From Tetragonia tetragonoides (taxonomy: Eukaryota; Streptophyta; Magnoliopsida; Caryophyllales; Aizoaceae): a stretch of 64,000 nt of DNA. Where the stretch lies: positions 7,908,001 through 7,972,000 of the forward strand of contig CM076147.1 in NCBI GenBank assembly GCA_038025085.1, read 5' to 3'. Below are positions 32,795 through 43,614 of this stretch, in pieces. The notes under the pieces are model-generated. The model was given only the letters and a program-made list of their open reading frames with translations. It was not told the DNA's origin and did not search any database. Position 1 is the stretch's first letter; each line of letters begins with the position of its first letter. Both the position numbers and the translations under genes were made by a program.

Positions 32795-32809
32795 GAAGCC
32801 CCCACTTTG
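32795..32809 (-). promoter_or_regulatory. Polypurine tract, unit 2 copy
   Basis: CAAAGTGGGGGCTTC on the minus strand before the LTR start at 32794. Confidence 0.8.
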
Positions 32810-32989
32810 ATCGAGCTTGAGTAAAAGCAAAGATCAAAGTATTTCGAAGACGACATGCAGGATGCTGATGTGCACACGGTGTGTGAGGGTGTACAATATG
32901 TATACATATGAAGACAAACCTGAGTTGGGAGATGCTCGTAGCGTGCTAAGATTTCATCTCTGTGAACACAAGAGAAAATAAGGTTATGA

Positions 32990-33620
32990 TAGCAGGATAG
33001 AACACCGCTCGTAGATGGTCTAAACGTCTGCTGGGGACCAGTATTCAAAGTGAAAGAAAAAGTTAGTAATAATTTGAGAATGATAAACGTGGAGTGCTTC
33101 GACAAACAGTGACTAAACACCGCTCGGCGGGTGTCAAGATTTCGTCCCTGTACGAGAAACGAAAAAGTCAACGAGACAGCACAATTAAAAATAACTTTTG
33201 TAAATGGGAAGTAACATGAGAGTGAATAGTATAAATGCTTTATCGAGCAGACAGTGACTAAACACCACTCGGCGGATGCCGAGATTCCGTCTCTGCACAA
33301 GAAACGAAAAGGTCGACGATACAGCGCGATCAAAATGACGGCTGTAAAATGGTTAGAACATATGAACAGTTTAAATGCAATAGCTTAAGCATTCATTACT
33401 AAAATATATAAAAATAAATGGACAGTATAACTGCAACAGTTTAAGAAATCATTGACTGACACATAATAAGTAACCTCGTAAAATGACAGTTTAATCGCAA
33501 TAGCTTAAGCGATCCTTGACTGAACCAAAATTTGTGATCTCAGAGGAGGACAGTTTAACCGCAATAGCTTAAGCGATCATTGACTAACCCCAAAATTTGT
33601 TATCTCGCAGGAGGACAGTT
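32990..33620 (-). repeat. 3' subterminal tandem repeats, unit 2 copy
   Basis: Same two repeat families as 20380-21012, again interrupted by the copia-like element at 33621. Confidence 0.8.
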
Positions 33621-36501
33621 TGATGCAGGAGCATCATGGTCAAACTTTACTAAGAATCACATACACTACTACATATATCTTGTGAACGATCCTGATTCCT
33701 CTACAACGCATTTAAAGAACAATAATGGTGGTTTTCAAGGGGAATTGAAAGAATATTCTATACTCATTTTATTATGTTCCTTCATGGAATATATTATAGT
33801 GATGATGATTACATAAAGTATGCATAAAAGATCGGGATTAAAGCTCTTATCATATGATCACATTCATTATGAACAATCCCGTATTTTGACAGTTTTTACA
33901 TATGTTCGTAGTTTGGGCATAACTACATCATAAAACATCGGATCATTGTGATTCAAAGTGCTCTGGAAAGGTAACAGAAAGATCTCAAACTTTCATGCTT
34001 TGAGTATTTTCAGATTCAGGACGTAACGTGGTCTAATGTTTGATTAAAGTTACAGCGCAGAGTTGGACAACGTTACCGTGGGCTCCAAGGAAACGAGTAT
34101 ACGTCAGCTATTTATTCCTAGTTGGTTTCTACTTAGTTTAGGCGTGTCTATAGCTGATTTAATTACCCTTTGTGTATTAAATTCAGTTAGCTTAGGTTGT
34201 TATTTATTTTCTAATTTCAGTTGGTTTAGTTTCCTAATTGTAATAGTATTCCTACTTGTAATTGCGTTAATTTTCCTACTTAGAATAGGATTAGGTTTAT
34301 TCATTATCTTGCCTATATATATGTCACACGTCCTTATTGTAAAATAGATAGATGATTAATGAGATTTATGAATGAGAATTCAGTTTAGAGTGCCTAAAAT
34401 TCTTTGCTGAATTTTAGTCTGTTGCATTTGGTAGCGAAACCCTAGCCTTTGGTGGCGAAATTACTTGTTTTCAGATTCTTGGTTAGTCTCTTTGGTGATT
34501 CTTGCTAAGAGTTTGTCATCAAGAACGTATCTTTACTATTCTTTTATCATTAATATACATCAAAGTGGTATCAAAGCTTGGTTTTGGAGTTTTCTTAAAC
34601 TTCAACGATTGTGACATCCACAGTTGCCAGATCTGTCGTTCTCCGATTTTGACAAATAAGTAGTGTTTTTCAAAGGCAAACAACGTTCTAAGAAAGACTA
34701 GATAACCTTTAGATTACTAGGACCAGCTTACTTTTGCAAAATTCGATTGTTTACTATCTGTTTTGGGCAATTTATGTTTCGAAGCTGGTTTTGCAATCGA
34801 ATATTATTCGTTTCTTGCAATGTCTTGGTGCAATTGTGCAAAGATGTTGGACATGTGGTTAGACAAGTTGAGATATGAGGAAAAAGAAGAGGTCTTGATT
34901 TTGGGGGAAAGTATTCAACAACCAGATCTTTATCAAGCCTTTAAAGATATGGTTCTTGCTGAAGAAAATTTCTTTGAAGAAGAGATCCATCTTACAGAAG
35001 AAAGTAGTCATGTGTTAGATCTCACACAAACTCCTATATTTGACGAAGTAAGTGAAAAATATGTGCTTGAACAGAATTTGGACCTTGGGGTCTTGGATTC
35101 TTTGAACGTCCTTCAAGAAAGTTCAATTAGTTTTAGAGATGAAGTTATTTTTCATGATGAGGTCCACACGAATTCTATGGTGTTCTCAATGCCCGATTAT
35201 AGAAACAAGATTCAAGAAAAGATTGATAATCATCAAGAATCGAGGACAATTCTTTTCAAAGAAAGGGAAAATGATGCAGGAGCATCATGGTCAAACTTTA
35301 CTAAGAATCACATACACTACTACATATATCTTGTGAACGATTCCGATTCCTCTACAACGCATTTAAAGAACAATAATTGTGGTTTTCAAGGGGAATTGAA
35401 AGAATATTCTATACTGATTTTATTATGTTACTTCATGGAATATATTATAGTGATGATGATTACATGGAGTATGCATAAAAGATCGGGATTAAAGCTCTTA
35501 TTATATGATCACATTCATTATGAACAATCCCGTATTTTGACAGTTTTACATTTGTTCATAGTTTGGGCATAACTACATCATAAAACATCGGATCATCGTG
35601 ATTCAAAGTGCTCTGGAAAGGTAACACAAAGATCTCAAACTTTCATGTTTTGAGTATTTTCATATTCAGGACATAACGTGGTCGAATGTTTGATTAAAGT
35701 TACAGTGCAGAGTTGGACAACGTTAACTTGGGCTCTAAGGAAACGAGTATACGTTAGCTATTTTTTCCTAGTTGGTTTCTACTTAGTTTAGGCGTGTCTA
35801 CAGCTGATTTAATTACCCTTTGTGAGTTAAATTCAGTTAGCTTAGGTTGTTACTTATTTCCTAATTTCAGTTGGTTTAGTTTCCTAATTGTAATAGGATT
35901 CCTATTTGTAATTGGGTTAATTTTCCTACTTAGAATAGGATTAGGTTTATTCATTATCTTGCCTATATATATGGCACACGTCCTTATTGTAAAATAGATA
36001 GATGATTATTGAGATTTATGAATGAGAAATCAATTTAGAATGCCTATAATTCTTTGGTGAATTTTAGTCTCTTGCCTTTGGTAGCGAAACCCCAGCCTTT
36101 GGTGGCGAAATTGCTTGTTTTCAGATTCTTGGTTAGTCTCTTTGGTGATTCTTGCTAAGAGTTTATCATCACGAACGTATCTTTATTAGTCTTTTATCAT
36201 TAATTGGGTTAATTTTCCTACTTAGAATAGGATTAGGTTTATTCATTATCTTGCCTATATTTATGGCACACGTCGTTATTGTAAAATAGATAGATAATTA
36301 TAAAGATTTATGAATGAGAATTCAGTTTAGACTGCCTATAATTCTTTGATGAATTTTAGTCTCTTGCCTTTGGTGGCGAAATCCTAGCCTTTGGTGGCGA
36401 AATTGCTTGTTTTCAGATTCTTGGTTAGTCTCTTTGGTGATTCTTGCTAAGGGTTTGTCATCAAGAACGTATCTTTATTAGTCTATTATCATTAATTTAC
36501 A
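33621..36501 (+). mobile_element. Copia-like non-autonomous element, unit 2 copy
   Basis: LTRs start at 33621 and 35272, with the same PBS, PPT and duplicated LTR tail as the unit 1 copy. It carries the same insertion without target duplication, so it predates the 12.6-kb duplication. Confidence 0.85.
34763..35572 (+). CDS. Unrecognised ORF of the copia-like element, extended version (unit 2)
   Basis: Same frame as 22155-22652. Because tcaaag replaces tataag at about 35257, the stop is lost and the frame reads through the PPT into the second LTR, reaching 269 residues. The extra C-terminus is LTR-encoded (GASWSNFTKNHIHYYIYLV) and probably meaningless. No recognisable domain. Confidence 0.3.
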   Translation: MGNLCFEAGFAIEYYSFLAMSWCNCAKMLDMWLDKLRYEEKEEVLILGESIQQPDLYQAFKDMVLAEENFFEEEIHLTEESSHVLDLTQTPIFDEVSEKYVLEQNLDLGVLDSLNVLQESSISFRDEVIFHDEVHTNSMVFSMPDYRNKIQEKIDNHQESRTILFKERENDAGASWSNFTKNHIHYYIYLVNDSDSSTTHLKNNNCGFQGELKEYSILILLCYFMEYIIVMMITWSMHKRSGLKLLLYDHIHYEQSRILTVLHLFIVWA

Positions 36502-37285
36502 TAACCGCAATAGCTTAAACGATCATTGAGTAACCCAAAAATTTGTGGCGTTGAGACGTTTGAGATATTTTGTAAGGCCGATAGACTTTTCGGGCTTAAA
36601 AATAATTTTGGCACTCTGGGCGGTGGAGGTTGTCGCAATATGTATCCGGGTTTCAGTATCTGGCACCTGCAAAAACAATCGGGTTAGTTTTACCTGAAAA
36701 TAGTTAGTGCCATAAAATGGGCCAACTGCCGAATTTGAATTTGTGGGCCAGAGAGTCTTGCTCCCGCGCGCTTGGTACTGATATTTGCCGTGAACGAACT
36801 GGAATAACGAACTTTGGACTGGAAAAACGATCGTGGGATAGCAAGTGGGGCCCGCGTGTGCAGGGCCTGCATGGTTGCTTGCGGTCCAGGCCAGGGTCGC
36901 TTGCGGCCCAGGCCAGTGCCGCTAGCGGCGCTGGGCCCCGGGTGAAGGCCGCTAGCGGCTCTCGCCAGCGCCGGTAGTGGCACTGAGCTTGGGTCAACTA
37001 AAAGTGGTTTAGCATTTTTTTTTTCTTCTTCGCTTGCCACTTCTTCTTCTTCACCGAGAGCAATTGTCGAGAGCCATTGTCGACCCTTCCTCCATTGTTG
37101 AGTGTTCTACTTTGCTTGAGGTAAGTCAATTCTTGACCAAACTCTTCGATTTTTGTCTTGAACTTGCTTATTTTTCTGCCTAGGTGCTGAATTTTGGGTT
37201 GCATTGTTGAATGGGTGCCTATTACTTGCGAATCTGAAACTTTTAATTTTGCACTTGTAGATAGAGAAAGCTTCATTGTACTCCC
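36502..37285 (+). other. 5' region of the PMD-like gene, unit 2 copy
   Basis: As 23892-24675, with the GC cluster at about 36848-36987. No TATA box is obvious. Confidence 0.45.
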
Positions 37286-40071
37286 ATGACTCCCGCAGAC
37301 AAAGGAAAACGTCCCATGGGTGAGGGGGAGGATGACCGAGACCTTTTCCGTACTGGGCTTCCCTCCACTAGGGCACCTCCGACCCATCATGCGGTTGGAG
37401 CTCGACTTTATCAGGACTCATTTATGCGACTGGACTGGCGCCCGGCTGGGGTTTGGGACCGTAGTATTTTACTACCGGACAGACAGAGTCATCTATCTAA
37501 CCCTGAGCTGGTATGTTTTCTGACTCCCCTTTTTTTTCAGTTCAGTATATATATTTTTTTGAACTGAAAATTTGAACTGTTAGTGCTTCGGCACAAGAAC
37601 AAATTGGGACGTGTACTGGATTGGTGGTCAGCTGTATATAATTTGTGTGGAATTATATTAGCTGTATTTGTAGTATATGGGGTGTTGAGAAAATTTCATT
37701 TGTGTTGCTAGGGTGTTGGCGTTTTGTTGTTGCAGGCTCATGGGGCTACCTCCCATTCGGCTATGATGTTGGAGACTTTTTCAGTGGGAGCTAGGAACTT
37801 GGTATTAGGCTCGAGTGTTGACCATTTCTTGACTGTTATCCCTGCTTGTCACTCTAGGGATACTAGTTTTATCGTTAGGGGGCTATTGGAGAGGTTCTGG
37901 GATTCCACGAACACTTTTCATACGCCTGTAGGAGAGATGTTCCCCACCCCTTTCAGTTCGCTGTGCTGACGGGTCTATCCTTTAGAGGGCGTCGTATTCT
38001 ATACGACGCGAGTTATTGGCAACAGAGTGGCAGTTTGCTCGAGCATTATGGGCCTGTGTCTGCCCATTTTGATAAAGATCGGGTTTCTTTGGTGCGGTTA
38101 TGGGCGGCTTTGGCGGAGCAGGAGCTTACCTATGAGCAGAGAGCCCGTATTTTCCTGGCGTGCTTGTTGGGGTCGACCATTTTTGCTCAGAAAAAGAGCG
38201 TATGTCAAGTCGGTTTCTTGACATGTTTAGAGGATTTGACCAAGGTCCATGAGTTCAACTTTGGTGCTTCTACTTATGCTTCCTTGGTGAGATGGTGTCG
38301 TCGGGCTTGCAGGCCTAAGCCGACGAGTGAGAGGGCGTCTATCTCGGACCCGTAGAGGATACTAGAGGTAGGCCCATCTGTTTCTTTTTTTTTTTCTTTG
38401 CACGTGCATGCCTTTGGACTTGGAGCTTACTTTCTTGCTTGTATGGCAGCTGTGGTTCTTCGAGTATTTTTCCGGCCTTTGGACCTCACTGTCCTTGTTT
38501 AAGGATGTTCCCACTAGGTTCACGGTGGATTGGTAGGGATAACCACTCGTTTACCTCTCTGGAGCATTTTCGGGCTACCTTTGAGACTCATGCCGCTTCT
38601 ATGGTATGTTGTTGTTGACTTGTGCATTTTTTTTTTGCTCCATTTGGTGTTAATGAACTTTTGAACTGGTAACCTGCAGGTGCCCTGGTCAACTTTTGAT
38701 GGTATTCCTTGGGTTTTGCCCCATATTACCATGGAGTCTTTTAGAGTGTCTTCCTTGCGGGTGGTCTTCGAGGGGTCGTTTGGCTTTGTATGGTACTTGG
38801 GGGACCGCTTGACCCGGGTGATTTATCCCACATTAGGTAGCCACTTGGTTCCGGAGGACCCTCCCCTGACCATGTTCTATCTGCTCGGTCTGAGCGTGCG
38901 GGACTTGAGTGTCGTGGCTCGTGGTAGGGCGGCCACGGAGTTTCTCATGCCGGAGATTGTTGGTGTGGACCGCACGGCCGTGTACCTGGCTTACTGCTTG
39001 GATCGTCTGATGCCGGACTTCACTTCTGAGGTAAGAGAATTTATCTGCATCTTTTTAGCTATATGTGTGATATACTGACTTTTTGTGTTTCACAGGCGGA
39101 CCGTCTGGCTCCTCAGGGTCCCAAGAGGTCCCATTTTAGAGTTCCTCGGGGTCAGCCCCCAAGCGTGACATTGCCAACTAATGAGGTGATGTATATCGGG
39201 GAGAGCGGGGGACGTACAGTAGAGGAGTTCCCTCTACATATGGCTGATGGAGAGGCTGTGGAGGGCTTGCCTTTGCCTGACAGTTTTACGGAGGTAAGTT
39301 CCTTTTTATCCCTTCTTGTATTTTGTGTTTGCCTTTGAGTGCTGACTCTTGTGTTTGTGTTTTTGTAGTTGAACCGCGAGCAGACCTCTCAAGTCTTCAA
39401 GCTCATTCACCTGTTGAACAAAGGCTATGGCCGGGTGATGGGCAAGGGGAAGAGTTCTCGGTCTAAGACTGTTGATGTAAGTAGACTTTCATCCTTTGTG
39501 TAGCTAAGTGAAGTGCTTAACTTAACATCTCGATCTTGATTGTTTGCAGATGTCTCAGTCTTCGTCCTCGATGGGACCTCGGCATTCTTCTGCTGCGAGG
39601 GCCTCTTCGGCGAGCAGACTTTCTGTTGCTCGTTTACCTCCCCTAGTTGTGACCAGGCCTCCTATTGATGAGGCGCCCGGACCTTCTGTACCGTACATTC
39701 TTGAGATGTTCTCTCCTGCGGGCTTCCAGCCTTCTCTTGATAACAGGCCTATTGTTACTCCCACGGCTGGAGGTTGCGGGAACGCCCCTGGATGGGATGT
39801 GCCTTATACTGGGCCTTCATATCAGGATGTGGCTATGGACTTTGCTAGTCAGGCCATAAAGAGCTTCTTTGCGGCGGGGTTTTCGGCAGGTACCCCCATG
39901 CGTGCACCAACATATGATAGGCGGGACATGAGGCCTGACAACAGCCGGCCCATTTTAGCTCTTCTCTCCATTGTTCGACCGGGAACTATGGTCAGGGGTC
40001 GTCCGTTGATGATGAGGCTGGCAGCAACGGCGATGACGACTCTGGTTGATCGGTGTTGGATTTCTTTGTAG
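37286..40071 (+). pseudogene. PMD-like antisense gene, unit 2 copy
   Basis: Exons: 37286-37510, 37736-38367, 38450-38603, 38680-39030, 39096-39293, 39369-39476, 39550-40071, with the same phase-0 GT-AG introns as unit 1. It shares the exon 2 and exon 3 frameshifts with unit 1, so they predate the duplication. It has an extra TAG at 38353 (TGG in unit 1), and its ATG context is cccATGA where unit 1 has cccATGG. Same PMD motifs. Not expected to give a full protein. Confidence 0.75.
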
Positions 40072-40411
40072 ACATTAACCTTGAGATTTTGAACACCTAT
40101 TTTTACGCATTTTTATGATATGTGTCCGTCTGATCTCTAAGTATGCAATGTGTTATGCAGTAAAGAGTAGGCCACAATTTTGGGAATAAAATAAGGAAAA
40201 AGGTAAAAATTGCAAGAAAAAACAAAAATTACACATATTATAGCCTCCTAAAAAAAAAGAAAATAATAATTAAAAAAAAGAAAATAGAAAAGGTAAAACT
40301 AAGAGAGTCTCGGGCTTTGTAACTCAGCCATGTGTATCAAAACTGGGCTTAAATCGAGCTAAATAGACCAAGTGAGCGGGCTGGAAAAAGAGGAAAAGCT
40401 AACTGGGACAG

Positions 40412-40510
40412 GGTCAGGGCCGCTAGCGGCGCTGTGCTGGGCCGCTAGCAGCGCTGGGCTGCAGATCAAGGCCGCTAGCGGCCCTGACCAGAGCCGCTGA
40501 CGGCTCTGGT
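40412..40510 (+). promoter_or_regulatory. Palindrome cluster upstream of the DUF7745-like gene (unit 2)
   Basis: Contains GGGCCGCTAGCGGCGC, GCCGCTAGCAGC and GGCCGCTAGCGGCC, about 48 nt upstream of the TATA box. Confidence 0.55.
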
Positions 40511-40557
40511 TTGGGCTTTTTCGTGGTTTCTGACTTCTTTTGGCCCGCGTTTTTGCC

Positions 40558-40565
40558 TATAAATA
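40558..40565 (+). promoter_or_regulatory. TATA box of the DUF7745-like gene (unit 2)
   Basis: TATAAATA, same flank as in the other two copies. It supports the ATG at 40638 over the one at 40584, which would leave almost no 5' UTR. Confidence 0.6.
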
Positions 40566-40637
40566 GGATTTACGGGATGCTTGATGTTATATCAGTTTTC
40601 AGACTTTAGCTCTCTCAAATTTCCCAAATCTTCTGTC

Positions 40638-41984
40638 ATGGTGAAATCCTTTGAAAACATGTTCGATGCCTGGTGCAAAAATTTGACCATAGAAGACAAA
40701 CTTGAACTGACTCCGTTCCATGTCTCTACCTTGATGACTTTAAGACCAACCAAAATATTGTGGCCCCTTCTTCGATCTGCTTTAAATTATTGGGACCCCG
40801 AGTTGCATGTCTTCCATTTTGGTAACTCTGAATTATGCCCTTTAGTTGAAGAATTTGCTGCGATCACTAATATGCCTGATGTTCTTCCCCCAGTTGTGCC
40901 TTATTTGAGAGATGGTTTTAAGGATCAGTACAGGAAATTCTTAGGCTTGTCATCCGTCGAAGCCAAAAGCATGATTCTTGGTGTCGATGTGGACTTGGTT
41001 CAACTTTGTGAAAAATTCGCTATTTCTTCTGAAAAAGATGTGATATTTAGGCGTTGCCACCGACAGGCTTTTGTACTTTGCCTGTTGAACCGTCTATTGT
41101 TTGTTAATTTAGAGTCTCCTAGCTTGGGTAGAGCCTCGTTGTTGCGAGTGGTGAATCAAATGGTTGAGGGGCACTCTCCTTTGCATCTGGTTGTAGGGGA
41201 GACTATTATTGGGCTTGACAGGTTAAAAATCTCTCCTCACGGAGCTTTTTCTGGCATCCCCCTACTGCTTCAAATTTGGTTATGTGAACATCTGAGGCTA
41301 ATAGAGTCACCAGAAAATATGATAGCTCGTGTCCCTCGAGCCTGGTCAAAGAATACTTACACTGCGGCTAGCTTCTTGGTTAGGAAGAGGCTATATTCTG
41401 AAAAGTCCCTTGCTGAATGGGATGCCTTTTTCTATGTAGGACGTGTTATCCGCTGACATGTGACCTGGTGGAGCTTAACTTCCCTAATGGCTTGTGACAA
41501 TCTTGTTTTTCATACTACTATACTGGGTCTGTACAGGACTACTTTCTTCTTCCCTTCTAGGGTTATGAGACAGTATGGGTCGAAGCAGGTTATCCCTCTT
41601 CGGGAGACCACGAAACCATCTATCAGAGCTTTGACCACTAAATTTGCTGTGGATTGGGGAAAGTACAGGCGTAGCCGAGACCGCTGTATTGTACCTCAGG
41701 TGATTGCCCCAACTCAAGTTTTTGAGACCTACTTGAACTGGCTTTCTTGTAGTGATGGAGAAGCGAGACGAGCCCTTCGTCATGAGGAGTGGGACCAACT
41801 AAAGCCTAAGTATGACTCAAGAACAGGAAGCAAGAAAAGAAAGGAAGGGCCTCATGTGGGAGGCTATCACTTACTGAAAAGAGGCAAGCCCCCAGTTCAA
41901 AGAAGCGATCACAGGTCGTCCTCAAGGCAGGGTCCTTCAAAGAAGAACTCTTCAACGAAGCCTTCTAAAGGGGAGAAGGATTAA
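40638..41984 (+). pseudogene. DUF7745-like antisense gene, best-preserved copy (one stop)
   Basis: 448 codons from gtcATGG to TAA, interrupted only by TGA at 41454, where the G0 and G2 copies have TGG (Trp). The N-terminal region (residues 1-250) contains LELTPFHVSTLMTLRPTKI, WDPELHVFHFGNSELCPLVE and FRRCHRQAFVLCLLNRLL. The C-terminal 90 residues are basic and Ser/Lys-rich, suggesting nucleic-acid or nuclear contact (inference). It resembles plant DUF7745 proteins from memory; no enzyme motif is seen. It lies tail-to-tail with pol and downstream of the PMD-like gene. A read-through of the TGA or an intact family member elsewhere would be needed for function. Confidence 0.75.
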
Positions 41985-42280
41985 AGTAGTTTTCTTAGAA
42001 AGCAAGTCTAGTTTTTAAAAAAAGTAATAAGAATTTGTTTAGCTTAAACCCTCGTAATTGCACTTTTTTAAAAAAAATTTTTGCAATGTAAGCTTATTCG
42101 TACAGTTTGAATAAAGATTATCCCTTTTTGAATGAGTTGAATGGAATTTTGGATTGATTTTGGCAGGGCCCCTCGAAAGGCTTACCTACGTATCCAGTGT
42201 GGAATCAGGCCAGCGTAGTTCGTTCACTTGTGTACGTCTTTATTTTCGGAATTTTTTTTTTTTTTAGACGTAGCACTTCT
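41985..42280 (-). other. Convergent 3' region with conserved block (unit 2)
   Basis: As 29375-29670; conserved block at 42163-42222 with one change (GGCTTACC for GGGTTACC). Confidence 0.6.
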
Positions 42281-43614
42281 TCAGGTGGTCCATATTTGTG
42301 AGCTGACTAAACTCGATGCCATCAATATCCATGAGTCTGACTGCGCCTCCTGATAGAATGTCTTTGATGATGAACGGATCAGACAAGTATAGTCGAAATT
42401 TGCCTCTGGGGCACGTAATTCCTTCCAAACAAAGTCCCCTTCCTTTAAATTCCGAGGTCGGACCTTTTTGTTGAATGCTCTTGCCATGCGTTGCTGGTAC
42501 ATGTGGAAATGGTCTAGGGTCCGTAGGCGTCTTTCATTCATGAACATGAGTTCTTCGAAGCGGGCTTGGAACCATTGGGTTTAAGGAATTTCACCCTCTA
42601 ATGCTATGCGCATGGAGGGTAGTTGGACTTCTATAGGTAGAACCGCTTCCATTCCGTAGACTAGGGAATAAGGTGTTGCTCCTGTAGAGGATCTTATGGA
42701 TGTTCTATACCCCCAAAGGGCAAATGGGAGTTTTACGGGCCAATCTTTGTAGTTTTCTATCATTTTTTTAATGATAGTCTTGGGTTTTTGTTGCCGGCTT
42801 CTACTGTGCCATTCGTCTGGGGACGATAAGGGGATGATTTGTGATGCTGGATTTTGTAGTTTTTGAGGAGGATGGCTGTTTTGGCTTTGAAATGGGATCC
42901 ATGGTCACTCATGATTTCATGCCGAATGCCGTATCGGCAAATGATGTTGTTCCTTATGAATTTGGACACTTGTTTGGAGGTAAGGACAGCATAGGATTGG
43001 GCTTCGACCCATTTGGTAAAATAGTCTATGGCTACTAGGATGTACTCATGTCCTCCCGAACCTTTTGGGGTGATCTTACCAATGATATCTATTCCCCATG
43101 CGGAAAACGACCTAGGGGATGTGATGTTGTGGAGCATTGAGGGTGGCATATGCTGCAGGTTGGCATATATCTGACATTTCTTGCACTTCTTGACATAGTC
43201 GTAACAATCCCTTTCCATAGTGGTCCAATAGTATCCCAGTCGTAGGACCGTTCTAGAGAGCATTCGACCATTCATGTGTGGCCTGCACATACCATTGTGT
43301 ACCTCGTCCATAATCTCTGCGGCTTCTTCGGATTTCACGCATCTGAGGTTGACCCCATTGTGGGATTTCTTGTACAGAACCCCTTTGTATTCTATGTATT
43401 TCACCGCTAAGAGACGGAGTGCCCGTTGAGCTCTTAGTGGTGCGTCTTGAGGGTATATCTCTTTGGTGATGTAGTTGAAGACGTCTTGGTACCAAGGATC
43501 CTCTTCGATTGGAGCCAAGGTCATTTCTATGTCGAGGTTGTTGCAAAAGGCTGGCTCGCTTCTTCTTTGTATATGAATGGGCATCATGCTAAATGGATCG
43601 GGTATGATGATCAA
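42281..43614 (-). pseudogene. Integrase of G1 pol (unit 2)
   Basis: Inserts element cDNA into the genome. The main frame (42760-43614) shows a His-Cys zinc region (HMNGRMLS and KKCKKCQIY) and the D-D-E core (WGIDIIG, IMSDHGSHFKAK, QTNGTVEAGNK). A one-base deletion near 42780 throws the frame; the next region (MIENYKDWPVKLPFALWGY) is in another frame, followed by a stop at 42581 and a third frame with QQRMARAFNKKVRPR. The intact equivalent of the frameshift region is in G2 (49620-49680). Confidence 0.9.
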
